Notes: generated by a model not told the origin, from the sequence alone. A stretch of DNA of 64,000 nucleotides from Nitrospirota bacterium (GCA_021825365.1 JAKAHR010000004.1:81695-145694), one strand, 5' to 3'. Numbered from the stretch's first letter, positions 44,136 through 52,708 are shown. Program-made: numbers and translations.

Positions 44136-44744
44136 ATGAACGACATTGCAGATAAGTGTCCGCAGCTCGGTCTTGTCTTGTCCGGGGCGATGCTGCCTCG
44201 ATTCTTCCTCCTCTTCCAGCAGGGGGTGACGATCAGGGCGCGGGTCGGCTGCAGTCTGAAGGCCTTTCTCCTCGAAGAACTCGCGATTCGGCAGGATGCG
44301 GTCGACAAAATACAGTCCATGTTCCTTGACGGAAGGCCGGTGGACGATCTCGATGCGACGATGGTCAGGGACGGCTCGGTCCTGGCCCTGTCAGCCGCAT
44401 TGCCGGGTCTCGTCGGCGCCACGATGAGAAGGGGCGGGAGATATGCTTCCTTCAGGCAGACGATTTCATACCACGAAGAGAAGCTGCAGTGCGCCGCGGG
44501 TAACGGACGCGTCAGGATCAAACTCTTCAACCTCATCATGCGGGAACTCGGCCCGGGACTGCTCCACCGTGGGGTCTTCATGAGAACTTCCGACCTGATG
44601 AACTTCCTGTCGGGTCAGGCGGAGGACTTTTGGCAGGAATGCAGAGAGGTGATCCTCGACGGCATGCCGTCAGATGCCGGGAGACTGAAGGACGGCACGC
44701 TTTTATCCGGGCATCAGAAGGTGATCTTTTCGGCAACTCTCTGA
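44136..44744 (+). CDS. Unknown protein of the tungsten AOR cluster, possible beta-grasp domain
   Basis: A 202-residue protein I do not recognise by name. Its central part (GVTIRARVGCSLKAFL, then MFLDGRPVDDLDATMVRDGSVLALSAALPGLVGATMRRGG) has the strand-helix-strand layout and hydrophobic end of ubiquitin-like MoaD/ThiS proteins. A helical C-terminal half follows with FMRTSDLMNFLSGQAEDFWQ. The match is weak and the Gly-Gly is internal. There is no Shine-Dalgarno before ATG 44136 and the start is uncertain. It lies between AOR and the MoaD gene and is probably part of cofactor assembly. Confidence 0.65.
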   Translation: MNDIADKCPQLGLVLSGAMLPRFFLLFQQGVTIRARVGCSLKAFLLEELAIRQDAVDKIQSMFLDGRPVDDLDATMVRDGSVLALSAALPGLVGATMRRGGRYASFRQTISYHEEKLQCAAGNGRVRIKLFNLIMRELGPGLLHRGVFMRTSDLMNFLSGQAEDFWQECREVILDGMPSDAGRLKDGTLLSGHQKVIFSATL

Positions 44745-44993
44745 CAGGACCCCGATTGGTGCGCCTTCTCCCCCGCCGGCTATGGGGGGGAAAAGCGCCA
44801 GTTCATCGCCTTCCTTCAGAAGATGCCGCGGAGGTCTGTGTTCGCCGTTGACTATCTTCAGCAGCGGGAGGTTCCCGGGGATGTCGATTCTTTGAATAGC
44901 GTCTTCAACCGTCGCCCCTTCCGGCAGTTCCATCACCTGCTCCTCAGGCCCGAATTTCCTCAGCGTCGCGAATAACTTTATCTTCACCTTCAT
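44703..44993 (-). CDS. MoaD/ThiS-family sulfur carrier with extended C-terminus
   Basis: A 96-residue MoaD-like protein: MKVKIKLFATLRKFGPEEQ, then EGATVEDAIQRI, and GDELALFPPIAGG. Functional carriers end in this Gly-Gly, which is adenylated and thiocarboxylated. Here 22 more residues follow (GEGAPIGVLSESC...), overlapping the end of the converging 44136 gene by 42 bases. Loss of the stop codon, a sequence error, or a protease-activated tail are alternatives. The start ATG 44993 sits six bases after a TATAAT box (complement 45000-45005) without a Shine-Dalgarno; a leaderless mRNA is possible. The probable role is molybdopterin or tungstopterin dithiolene synthesis. Confidence 0.8.
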   Translation of the reverse strand: MKVKIKLFATLRKFGPEEQVMELPEGATVEDAIQRIDIPGNLPLLKIVNGEHRPPRHLLKEGDELALFPPIAGGGEGAPIGVLSESCRKDHLLMPG

Positions 44994-45041
44994 AGTTAGA
45001 TTATAGCCGAGGGTAACGGGAGATGCTTCGCAAAAATAGCG

Positions 45042-45118
45042 TGGCTGGGGCTTGGGGCAAAGCCCCATAGTAAAGATAGATATTATTTGATGCGGGGCTT
45101 CACCCCGAACCCAGATGC
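45042..45118. repeat. REP/MITE-like imperfect palindrome
   Basis: TGGGGCTTGGGGCAAAGCCCC near the left end resembles the reverse complement of GGGGCTTCACCCCGAACCCA on the right; each arm also folds on itself (TGGGGC-AAA-GCCCCA; CGGGG-CTTCA-CCCCG). The AT-rich centre is about 27 bases. It looks like a short non-autonomous repeat in the intergenic space. Confidence 0.45.
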
Positions 45119-45275
45119 CTTTCCGTGATGAGACGGAAAAGCACCCGAAAGAGATCCCTGCTGAGAAGATTGCACTTTTGCGCCGGGCAAATGCTGCCAT
45201 TTCGCCGCGTCTTCATGTCTGTATGATCTCCCTCATACCGCGGGACCGGCGTCCTGCTACAATAGAGGCAAGACC

Positions 45276-46367
45276 ATGGAGAAGGCCACTGACAGGACAG
45301 CGGATATCACCGGGGAGGCACCGGCCGCCAGAGTTCATCCCTCCAAACTCTTCGTCGAGCTGACGACGAGATGCAATCTGAGTTGCAGCATGTGCGTGAA
45401 ACAAAACGGGGAAGGCGGCATTACCGAAGGCAGTATGTCCCCCGGGACCTTCGACGCCCTGGCTCCGGCATTCCCCCATCTTGACGGCCTGGTGCTCAAC
45501 GGCATCGGCGAATCCCTGTTACACCCCCGGCTTGAGGAGTTCATACGACAGGCGAAAAGGCTCCTGCCCGCAAAGGCCTCTGTCGGTTTCCAGACAAACG
45601 GCATGCTGCTGAACGATTCCAGGGCAGTCTCCCTGGCAGACTCCGGCCTTGACCTTATCTGTCTTTCCCTTGATGCGGCCTCCTGCGAGATTTTCCGTTC
45701 TATACGGACAGGCGGAGAAATGAGCGTGGTTGAATCGGCATTCTCCTCCCTGAAAAAAGCGGGAAGCGCGGGCACGGGGAGCACCCTCAGGGTCGGGATA
45801 GAATTCGTAGTAATGAAGGACAACCTCCGGGAACTTCCCGCTGCCATTCGCTGGGCCGCGAGGCAGGGAGCGACCTTCGCGCTGGTGACCCAGCTTCTCC
45901 CCTATCAGAGGGAGATGGCAAGCCGGGCTGCCTATGATACCAATACCGCCGGCGCCATCTCCATCTATAAACGCTGGAGGGACAGGGCCCTCTCCGAAGG
46001 CGTTGACATCAGCGGGTATCTTGAAGTCTACATGAAATACTCGAAGACCCCCCGTGAACAGGGGATCGTCGGGTTTGTGGAGCAGATGAAGAATGACGCC
46101 CAGTCCCAGGGTATCGCACTGCACCTCGAAAGGCTTCTCAGCCGGGACGAGCAATGGTTTACACGGATAGAGGAGGTCTTCGAAGAGGCGCGGGAAACGG
46201 CTGAGGAAGAGGGCCTCGAACTCACCCTGCCCGCTACGGCCCCCCACAACAGCAGGCGGTGTGAGTTCGTCGAGGAGGGCGGAGCCTTTGTCTCCTGGAA
46301 CGGGGACGTCCATCCCTGCTACTTCCTCTGGCACCGCTATACCTGTTACGTGGGCGGCTGGGAATAG
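45276..46367 (+). CDS. Tungsten-cofactor radical SAM maturase (interrupted by in-frame TAG)
   Basis: Radical SAM protein of the type found beside tungsten aldehyde oxidoreductases. The cluster motif is TTRCNLSCSMCVKQ (CxxxCxxC), with LVLNGIGESLLHP and VGFQTNGMLLND following. The first SPASM cysteines lie in RRCEFVEEG and WNGDVHPCYFLW. TAG at 46365-46367 stops the frame in the SPASM domain, but the same frame stays open for 80 more codons and continues the expected protein (see next entry). Full length would be about 444 residues. Pyrrolysine, read-through, point mutation and sequencing error are all possible. ATG 45276 lies 12 bases after TACAAT. Confidence 0.82.
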   Translation: MEKATDRTADITGEAPAARVHPSKLFVELTTRCNLSCSMCVKQNGEGGITEGSMSPGTFDALAPAFPHLDGLVLNGIGESLLHPRLEEFIRQAKRLLPAKASVGFQTNGMLLNDSRAVSLADSGLDLICLSLDAASCEIFRSIRTGGEMSVVESAFSSLKKAGSAGTGSTLRVGIEFVVMKDNLRELPAAIRWAARQGATFALVTQLLPYQREMASRAAYDTNTAGAISIYKRWRDRALSEGVDISGYLEVYMKYSKTPREQGIVGFVEQMKNDAQSQGIALHLERLLSRDEQWFTRIEEVFEEARETAEEEGLELTLPATAPHNSRRCEFVEEGGAFVSWNGDVHPCYFLWHRYTCYVGGWE

Positions 46368-46610
46368 CAGGTGAAGCCGTGGGCCTTCGGCAACCTGACC
46401 GGCTCGGATATTCTGGGAGCATGGAACTCACCTGCGTACCGTTCCTTCAGGGAAAATGTCCGGAATTACCATTTCCCCTTCTGCTTTGACTGCGGATTTG
46501 CCCTCTGCGACTACGTCCAGGGCGCAGACTTCGAACAGGATTGTTACATCGAGAGCATACCCTGCGGCGCCTGCCTGTGGTGCACGGGGCTGTTCCACTG
46601 CCTGCAGTAA
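46368..46610 (+). pseudogene. In-frame C-terminal continuation of the tungsten radical SAM maturase
   Basis: Same frame as 45276-46367 directly after TAG. It encodes WAFGNLTGSDILGAWNSPAY, a standard SPASM linker, then the auxiliary-cluster cysteines FCFDCGFALCDY and CGACLWCTGLFHCLQ before TAA at 46608-46610. The cysteine density shows this is the genuine end of the maturase. GTG at 46371 could restart translation but lacks a good ribosome site. Without this part the enzyme would lose its auxiliary iron-sulfur ligands. Confidence 0.75.
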
Positions 46611-46723
46611 GACCTTCCCTTATTCCCTCTGCGACGTCAGGCAACGCCGACATATCGGACTATTTCAATCCTGGATAATCAGACAAAATCCGACAAAAAA
46701 ATCAGACTGGAGCGGATAGTCAT

Positions 46724-46843
46724 ATGATCACCGAAATGTTAAAAAAGGTTAATGCAGGATTAAGGATCCGTGATCCGGAGCCCGGGATTGCCAGGCGGGC
46801 TGATATTCATACAGAGAGGCTAGAGGAGGAAGGGGCATGTTAA
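46724..46843 (+). CDS. Possible small ORF coupled to the multicopper oxidase
   Basis: A 39-codon frame starting MITEMLKKVNAGLRIRD and ending TERLEEEGAC, overlapping the oxidase start by seven bases. GGAGCGG lies upstream. The protein is charged with no signal. It could be a real coupled leader gene or chance; no family is recognised. Confidence 0.3.
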   Translation: MITEMLKKVNAGLRIRDPEPGIARRADIHTERLEEEGAC

Positions 46844-48921
46844 CAAGAAGGCAGTTATTAGGCGCAGGTGTAATGGCGGGGGTAGGGCTCGTCCTTCCCT
46901 GGAACGTCGGCAAGGCTCGGGCATTCGGCCAGACTCCACCAGGGCTGAGGAAGTTCATCCAGCCCCTGCCGGGGTTGGGACCTGCCGGCATACCGGTCGC
47001 AACACCGGACAAGAGCCGATTCCCCGGGGAAGATTACTACAGCATGGTAATGGGCGAGTATCGTCAACAGTTCCACCCTGACCTGCCCGAGACGAAGCTG
47101 TGGGGCTATGCTGATGTAACGGCCGGCCAACAACCGAACTTCAGATATCTCGGCGGGGTGATTGTGGCAAAGGAGAACACGCCGGTGCGGACCACCTTCA
47201 CGAACAACCTGCCCCCTGTCCATCCGCTGCCGGTGGACATGACCCTGCCTGACACTGCGTTTGGCGTGAACCGGGCCTCCGTGCATCTTCATGGAGGGCA
47301 CGTACCGTGGACAAGCGACGGCGGACCCCAGGCCTGGTTCGCCCCTGACGGAACAGGCGGCATGAGCTTCCTGAACTCCGGTGCCTTGCCGGGTCAGGCT
47401 GATTACTACTATCCGAACGACCAGAGCGCCCGGCTCATGTGGTATCACGACCATGCGATGGACATCACGCGCCTGAATGCATATGTCGGGCTGGCATCCG
47501 CCTATATCGTCCGGGATGCGGTCGAGGAGGCGATGATCCAGGACAACCTGATCCCCGAGCGCGAGATACCCCTGATCATTCAGGACAAGTCCTTTGTCGA
47601 TGGCAGGGACCGCGACTATAAATGGGGGAAAAAGGGTGACCTGTGGTATCCCTTCCAGTACGAAAAGGCGGAACAAAGCACCAATGGGAGATGGGGATAC
47701 GGGCCTGATACAGATCCGCCCGCAATCGTCTCAAACACTCAGCTTCCTGGCGTGTCGGTTGTCCCGGAATTCTTCAGCGACACGATAGTCATAAACGGCG
47801 CTGCCTATCCCTACCTTGAGGTAGAACCAAGGGCCTACCGCTTCAGGATTCTCAACGCCTCCCAAGCGCGCTTCTACAACCTCCAGCTGTACTTTGCCCT
47901 GGATACCGCACCTGCCGAGCCGAACCTCAGGGCACCCGGCCCGGCCTTCGTGCAGATCGGGACCGAAGGCGGTTTTCTCCCCGCCCCGGTCGTGCTGAAT
48001 GATCCTCCCCTTCAGATAGGGTACGACATGGCAGAAGACAGCCCGACACCCGGGAATGTCAACCGGTACACCCTGCTGATGGGACCGGCCGAGCGGGCGG
48101 ACCTGATCATCGACTTTTCCGAGGTCGCCCCAGGCTCACAACTCATCCTGTACAACGACGCTCCGGCACCGTTTCCCGGTGGAGACGATGTAAACGACTA
48201 CACGGCCCCGGCGCCGGGACATATCCTTTTCGGCTCGCATATTTCCCATCCGGGCGTCGGGCCAAACACGAGGACCCTCATGCAGTTCAGGGTGGTACCC
48301 CTTGTCGGCCCGAAGGACCCGGCTTCGCTGAATGTGCTTAAGCATTTCAGCCGGTTCTCGGCGGCCTTCTCCGACGCCGTGCGTTCGAGCGTCCCCACTC
48401 TGAATAAGAAATCGGTCAAAGTCCGCGACTTAACGCTCAATGAAGACTTCGACGACTTCGGCCGCCTGATCCAGAGACTCGGGACCGTGGAACAGAACGA
48501 ATTCAACAACCAGGGACTGCCGACATGGTCGCGGAGCTTCGACGCGCCCGCAACCGAAGTCGTGAATGCCGGTGAAACCGAGATCTGGCGCATCTTCAAC
48601 CTGACGGGAGACACGCATCCCATCCACTTCCATCTCGTAAATGTGCAGGTGCTCGGGCGCGCCCCATTTGATGTGTCAACGCCTGAATTCGAGATCCTCA
48701 CTCCGCTGAGAGACCCGGACCCCAACGAGCTCGGGTGGAAAGAAACCGTCCGGATGAACCCCATGGAGGTGACGGTCGTCATGATGAAGTTCGATCTTCC
48801 GAAGGTGCCCGACGCCGTTCCGGTAAGCCCGCGGACCGGGGGCCACGAATACGTGTGGCATTGTCACATCCTCGAGCATGAGGAGCATGACATGATGCGT
48901 CCGCTGATCGTTAAACCGTAA
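46837..48921 (+). CDS. Multicopper oxidase (CotA/bilirubin-oxidase type), Tat-exported
   Basis: A 694-residue periplasmic oxidase that couples one-electron oxidation of metals, phenols or bilirubin-like substrates to O2 reduction. The Tat signal begins MLTRRQLLGAG. All copper sites are visible: HLHGGHVPW, MWYHDHAMD, THPIHFHLVN, and HEYVWHCHILEHEEHDMM with the type-1 Cys-His and the axial Met. The long insertions fit the CotA/Mnx/bilirubin group. The ATG has AGGAGGAAGGGG upstream. It follows the tungsten cluster but probably has a separate, oxygen-linked role. Confidence 0.94.
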   Translation: MLTRRQLLGAGVMAGVGLVLPWNVGKARAFGQTPPGLRKFIQPLPGLGPAGIPVATPDKSRFPGEDYYSMVMGEYRQQFHPDLPETKLWGYADVTAGQQPNFRYLGGVIVAKENTPVRTTFTNNLPPVHPLPVDMTLPDTAFGVNRASVHLHGGHVPWTSDGGPQAWFAPDGTGGMSFLNSGALPGQADYYYPNDQSARLMWYHDHAMDITRLNAYVGLASAYIVRDAVEEAMIQDNLIPEREIPLIIQDKSFVDGRDRDYKWGKKGDLWYPFQYEKAEQSTNGRWGYGPDTDPPAIVSNTQLPGVSVVPEFFSDTIVINGAAYPYLEVEPRAYRFRILNASQARFYNLQLYFALDTAPAEPNLRAPGPAFVQIGTEGGFLPAPVVLNDPPLQIGYDMAEDSPTPGNVNRYTLLMGPAERADLIIDFSEVAPGSQLILYNDAPAPFPGGDDVNDYTAPAPGHILFGSHISHPGVGPNTRTLMQFRVVPLVGPKDPASLNVLKHFSRFSAAFSDAVRSSVPTLNKKSVKVRDLTLNEDFDDFGRLIQRLGTVEQNEFNNQGLPTWSRSFDAPATEVVNAGETEIWRIFNLTGDTHPIHFHLVNVQVLGRAPFDVSTPEFEILTPLRDPDPNELGWKETVRMNPMEVTVVMMKFDLPKVPDAVPVSPRTGGHEYVWHCHILEHEEHDMMRPLIVKP

Positions 48922-48941
48922 GGTCCGCCTCTACGGGATTT

Positions 48942-48985
48942 TTTGCGATCCATCCCTGCTTCTCACGGCAGGAATGGATCGCAAA
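48942..48985. terminator. Long hairpin after the multicopper oxidase gene
   Basis: TTTGCGATCCATCCCTGC pairs with GCAGGAATGGATCGCAAA over 18 bp with one mismatch; the loop is TTCTCACG. It is not followed by a T-run, so its termination role is inferred from position. Confidence 0.5.
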
Positions 48986-49121
48986 CGCCAGGCTGTTCTA
49001 TTCTTCCGGCAATCGGCATTCCGGCGGTGCAGGAAACAGCAGAAGACGGATAAATTCTGTGGCAGGGGATGATTTCGATAAGGAAAACCTTCAGGGAGCA
49101 ACAGGCGGGACGGCCGGACGC

Positions 49122-49712
49122 CTACAGTTCCCTTCTGCCCTCAAGCGCCTTGCCGAGGGTGACCTCATCAGCGAACTCTATGTCGCTCCCCATCGGGAGG
49201 CCGTAGGCGATACGGGTCACCTTCACCGGCAATGAGGCGAGGACTTCCTTGATGTATTGCGCCGTTATCTCGCCTTTGGTGTTGGGGTTGGTGGCGATGA
49301 TAACCTCGGTCACCCCGTTATTTCTGACGCGGCTGACCAGTTCCCCTATCTTCAGCCTCTCCGGTGTTATGCCGTCGATCGGAGACAAGGCGCCCAGGAG
49401 CACATGGTAGAGACAGTGGAAGCCCTTGACGCGCTCCATCACCTGTATGGTGCTCGGCTCCTCGACGACACATATCCGGGTGCGGTCACGGGTGTCGTCG
49501 CTGCATATCTCGCAGACATCCTGCTCGGTGATATTGAAGCACCGGCTGCAGAACCGGGCCCTCTCCTTGACCGCGGTGATCGCCTGTGCCAGGGAGATGG
49601 CCTCCGCGTCCGGCATGGAGAGTATGAAGAAGGCGAGACGTTGAGCGGTCTTTCTCCCGATACCCGGGAGACGCGTCAATTCGGTGACCAGATTTTCGAT
49701 GATTCCCTGCAT
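49122..49712 (-). CDS. recR: Recombination mediator RecR
   Basis: A 196-residue protein of the RecFOR gap-repair pathway that loads RecA. The helix-hairpin-helix LTRLPGIGRKTAQRLAFF is followed by a zinc finger CSRCFNITEQDVCEIC and a Toprim domain with CVVEEPSTIQVME and GEITAQYIKEVL. Third gene of the dnaX-ebfC-recR group, a very common bacterial arrangement. The start ATG 49712 lies 47 bases after ebfC. Confidence 0.96.
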   Translation of the reverse strand: MQGIIENLVTELTRLPGIGRKTAQRLAFFILSMPDAEAISLAQAITAVKERARFCSRCFNITEQDVCEICSDDTRDRTRICVVEEPSTIQVMERVKGFHCLYHVLLGALSPIDGITPERLKIGELVSRVRNNGVTEVIIATNPNTKGEITAQYIKEVLASLPVKVTRIAYGLPMGSDIEFADEVTLGKALEGRREL

Positions 49713-49759
49713 ACGTCAGTTCCTGTTGCTTATGATCTGCTACTCTTTCCGCTTCCCGC

Positions 49760-50101
49760 TTATCTGCCGAACATGTTGCCGAGCCCGCCCATGCCGGGCA
49801 GCTGCAGCCCTCCGGTCAGCTTCGACATATCCTCGTTGACCAGTTCGTGCGCCCTTCTGAGGGCCTCATTGGCAGCGGCAAGGATGAGGTCCTGCAGCAT
49901 ATCCACGTCGTCAGGGTTTACCACGTCTTTTTCGATCCTGATCGACACGATCTCACCTGCGCCGCTGGCGACGACCGTCACCATTCCGCCGCCCGCGGAT
50001 GCCTCGACCGTCTTCTTCTTCGCCTCTTCCTGGGCCTTCATCATCTCTTCCTGCAGTTTCTGGGCCTGACGCATGAGATCTCCCAGCATCTTCTTAGACA
50101 T
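49760..50101 (-). CDS. ebfC: YbaB/EbfC family nucleoid-associated protein
   Basis: A 113-residue DNA-binding protein. The N-terminal helix MSKKMLGDLMRQAQKLQEEM is followed by the sheet (ASAGGGMVTVVASGAGEIVSI) and the dimer helix DMLQDLILAAANEALRRAHEL. The C-terminus is glycine/methionine-rich (LPGMGGLGNMFGR). The start ATG 50101 is preceded by GGAGGAGACG and overlaps the end of dnaX by eight bases. The longer frame to 50134 is not needed. Confidence 0.94.
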   Translation of the reverse strand: MSKKMLGDLMRQAQKLQEEMMKAQEEAKKKTVEASAGGGMVTVVASGAGEIVSIRIEKDVVNPDDVDMLQDLILAAANEALRRAHELVNEDMSKLTGGLQLPGMGGLGNMFGR

Positions 50102-51785
50102 CGTCTCCTCCATTCTCCTTGTTGTCTGTATCATCTACCGGCTGTATGTCCACAATCCGCCCCTCAAACAGCTCCAGCGCCTCCTTGATGACCGGCTCCT
50201 TCAGCACCTTTTCCCTGAGGTCCCGCTTCCGCACCGTCTTCTTGCTCGAAACGGTCGTCGTTATCTTCAGCTTCCTGCCGGACGCCTCCTCAAGCCACTT
50301 CTCCAGCGACCCGAGATTCTTGCTTATCGACTCCTCGAAGAGTTCCGCATGGCCGCCGTTGAGGATGAGAACCAGCTCATCCCCCTTCACCTCCGCCTTG
50401 GCCTGGAGGAGGACCGAAGAAAGGGTCGGCTGTTCAAGTCTCGACGCCGCCTGTCGCCATGCATCCAGCACATCGACAGGTTTATCCGGATCGGCAACCC
50501 CGCTCCGGACCACGGGAGGGGTAACGACCTGCTGCTCCGGATTCTCCGCCTGTGGTGCAGCCCTGGTCGGCCGCGAAACAGGATCTTTCGGCGCAGGGGC
50601 TTCCCTCACCGTTTCGACGATCCTGGCCGCTGCAGGGGGAGGACAGTCCTCGCCTCCGTATCTGCTGATATGTTCGATCACCTCCCTGATCGGCTTCAGG
50701 GCGCTCAGGAAACTCGCCCGGATAAGCGCCATCTCAAGGGCCAGCCGGGGGGAGGAGGAACCGCGGATATCCGAGGCGGCGTTGACGAGTTCAGAGAGCA
50801 TAAGGGTAAGCTGGTCCTCGGAGGTCTCCGCAGCGAGTGACCTGACAGAGGCGAGTTCTTCCTGGTTCAGGTCAAGGGCTTCAGCCGGGTCTTTCATGAC
50901 CGACGCCACCAGGAGGTCCCTGAAAAACTGCACCAGCTCGCGGGCAAAGGACCGGATGTCGGTCCCCTGCTCCGAAAGGTGCTCAACGGCACCGAGTATG
51001 CTGGAGCGGTCGCCCCTGATCAGCGCCCCCGACACCTGCAGCAGCAGGCCGAAATCGGTCAGGCCGAGAAGGCTCTTCACGTCCTCGTCGGAAATATCGG
51101 TCGAAAAAGAGGCGAGCTGGTCGAGTATCGTCAGGGAATCGCGCATGCTGCCGTCCGCGGCCCTCGCCACGAGACCCAGGGCGACGGCGGATATCGTGAT
51201 TCCCTCCTTTTCGGATATGGTCAGCAGCCGGTCACGTATCGCGCCGCTCGAAATCCTCCTGAAAGGCATATGCTGGCAGCGCGAGAGCACTGTCGCCGGG
51301 ATCTTCCTCATCTCGGTAGTCGCCAGGACGAAGATGACATGGGGGGGCGGTTCTTCGAGGGTCTTCAGGAGGGCATTGAAGGCGGACCCGGAGAGCATAT
51401 GCACCTCGTCGATGATATACACCTTGAACTTGCCGCCTGAGGGAGCGTATTTCACCCGTTCCCTGAGGTCCCGGATATCGTCGACACTGTTGTTGGACGC
51501 GCCGTCGATCTCGATGACATCGACCGACGACCCGTCGGCTATCGCGGTGCAGGATTCGCACGTACCGCAGGGCACCGCCACGGGACCTTCCTTGCAGTTG
51601 AGCGCCTTTGCGAGGATGCGGGCCGAGGAGGTCTTTCCGACTCCCCGCGGGCCGGAAAAGATATAGGCGTGGGCTATTCGTCCCTGGCCGATGGCGTTTT
51701 TGAGGATGCGCGTTATCGGCTCCTGCCCGACGAGATCGTCAAACTCCCGAGGTCTCCATTTTCTCGCTAGTACCAGATAGCTCAT
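50094..51785 (-). CDS. dnaX: DNA polymerase III subunit gamma/tau
   Basis: Clamp-loader ATPase, 563 residues. The AAA+ domain has Walker A GPRGVGKTSSARILAKAL, zinc cysteines in CKEGPVAVPCGTCESC, Walker B KVYIIDEVHML, and the SRC motif TVLSRCQHMPF. A proline- and alanine-rich linker near residues 400-440 leads to the tau-type C-terminal domain. I did not see the A-rich slippery sequence used for frameshifting to gamma in E. coli. It is the first gene of the dnaX-ebfC-recR operon; the SRP RNA gene lies just upstream on the same strand. Confidence 0.95.
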   Translation of the reverse strand: MSYLVLARKWRPREFDDLVGQEPITRILKNAIGQGRIAHAYIFSGPRGVGKTSSARILAKALNCKEGPVAVPCGTCESCTAIADGSSVDVIEIDGASNNSVDDIRDLRERVKYAPSGGKFKVYIIDEVHMLSGSAFNALLKTLEEPPPHVIFVLATTEMRKIPATVLSRCQHMPFRRISSGAIRDRLLTISEKEGITISAVALGLVARAADGSMRDSLTILDQLASFSTDISDEDVKSLLGLTDFGLLLQVSGALIRGDRSSILGAVEHLSEQGTDIRSFARELVQFFRDLLVASVMKDPAEALDLNQEELASVRSLAAETSEDQLTLMLSELVNAASDIRGSSSPRLALEMALIRASFLSALKPIREVIEHISRYGGEDCPPPAAARIVETVREAPAPKDPVSRPTRAAPQAENPEQQVVTPPVVRSGVADPDKPVDVLDAWRQAASRLEQPTLSSVLLQAKAEVKGDELVLILNGGHAELFEESISKNLGSLEKWLEEASGRKLKITTTVSSKKTVRKRDLREKVLKEPVIKEALELFEGRIVDIQPVDDTDNKENGGDDV

Positions 51786-51867
51786 TGATCTTCAGCCGTT
51801 TCGTGAAAAGGTCCGCGCATGATGGACCGGTGATCATCCGCGCCGTGACGAGTGGACTGTTCCCCGC

Positions 51868-51990
51868 CTTTCTGCAGCCCGAAAACGACTTGCTGCGGCA
51901 CACAGAGATAATGCTTATCGCTGCTTCCTTCCGGATCTGACGAGGTTCACACCTCACTGTTGCGCAGGGCCGCTTTCAGACTGCAGAAAA
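51868..51990 (-). ncRNA. ffs: Signal recognition particle RNA (4.5S type)
   Basis: On the minus strand the universal S-domain loop reads GTCAGATCCGGAAGGAAGCA, nearly identical to E. coli 4.5S RNA, which binds Ffh. The outer stem is long and supported by matched arms: CTGCAG...GAAA...CG on one side (51981-51986 and inward) and CTGCAG (51872-51877) on the other, extended by GC-rich pairs. The ends are approximate. It is upstream of dnaX, as in many bacteria. The rest of the interval 51786-52184 holds nothing I can support. Confidence 0.88.
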
Positions 51991-52184
51991 GCGGCGAACA
52001 CACCCGTCTCGCGGCCTTCCGGCCGGACTGCGGGCCGCCGGGGCGCATTCGGTGAGATGTATTGTAGCACATAACCAGCAACGTTCGCACCGGCTCCCGG
52101 CGGTCCGTTGACATCAAACCGGTGCGGTGATAGCCTTGTCGTAAGGACTGGAACACCGATCAATCCCTGAGGAGGTATCTCACC

Positions 52185-52442
52185 ATGAAGGCGGATCTAT
52201 TTACCAAGACGATGTTGGCCATCATCGCGGTGCTGCTCTTTCTCAACCTGATAAGCGGCCTGCTACCCGCCCGCCAGGCTGTCGCACAGCAGGATGCGGG
52301 GCCGGTAAACAGGTACCAGATATCGGCATGGGCGGCTTCCATCGGAACCTACGGCCATCACTCGGGATATTTTGTCGTCGATACCGTGACCGGAAAGGTC
52401 GTGGACAAGAAGGAGGAAGAGCATTCCTTAACGCCCCGGTAG
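52185..52442 (+). CDS. Small exported or membrane-anchored protein, 85 aa
   Basis: Starts at ATG 52185 behind TGAGGAGGTATCTCACC. A hydrophobic N-terminus (TMLAIIAVLLFLNLISGLL, residues 9-27) acts as signal or anchor, probably cleaved near AVAQQ. The short mature part has SIGTYGHHSGYFVVDTVTGKV, a beta-rich stretch. The same kind of small protein occurs widely in Nitrospirota and Desulfobacterota, but I know no function. Confidence 0.72.
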   Translation: MKADLFTKTMLAIIAVLLFLNLISGLLPARQAVAQQDAGPVNRYQISAWAASIGTYGHHSGYFVVDTVTGKVVDKKEEEHSLTPR

Positions 52443-52487
52443 GACCCCGCCCTTTCAGCCGGTTATAGTACAATAACTGAGGGCATC

Positions 52488-52691
52488 ATGATGCATGACA
52501 CTCGCAAGGGACGGCTCCTCCTGACCCTGACCATCGCCCTGATGGTGCTTGTCCTCGCCTATACCGCTCTCACGGAGTTCGGGATAGCGGACATGGAGGG
52601 CTATATCCAGCGGAGGCTGTACTACGAGCGATCCATCTCCGGCAAGGGAATGGACCTGCACAAGGCGATGCACTGGAGAGAATCGCCGTAG
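52488..52691 (+). CDS. Small single-TM protein, 67 aa
   Basis: One predicted transmembrane helix (LLLTLTIALMVLVLAYTAL, about residues 10-28) is followed by an acidic and then basic segment (MEGYIQRRLYYERSISGKG). The start ATG 52488 has TGAGGGC upstream. It lies 45 bases after the preceding small gene and 17 bases before the radical SAM gene, so it may belong to the same transcript. No family is recognised. Confidence 0.6.
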   Translation: MMHDTRKGRLLLTLTIALMVLVLAYTALTEFGIADMEGYIQRRLYYERSISGKGMDLHKAMHWRESP

Positions 52692-52708
52692 AATTTCTAT
52701 ACTAGTTT

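Noticed and set aside
46365..46367. TAG read as pyrrolysine
   Set aside because: No pyl genes or PYLIS-like context are visible, and the TAG is not at a catalytic residue; error or read-through is more likely.
51786..52184. tRNA gene next to the SRP RNA
   Set aside because: No cloverleaf or T-loop consensus seen on either strand.
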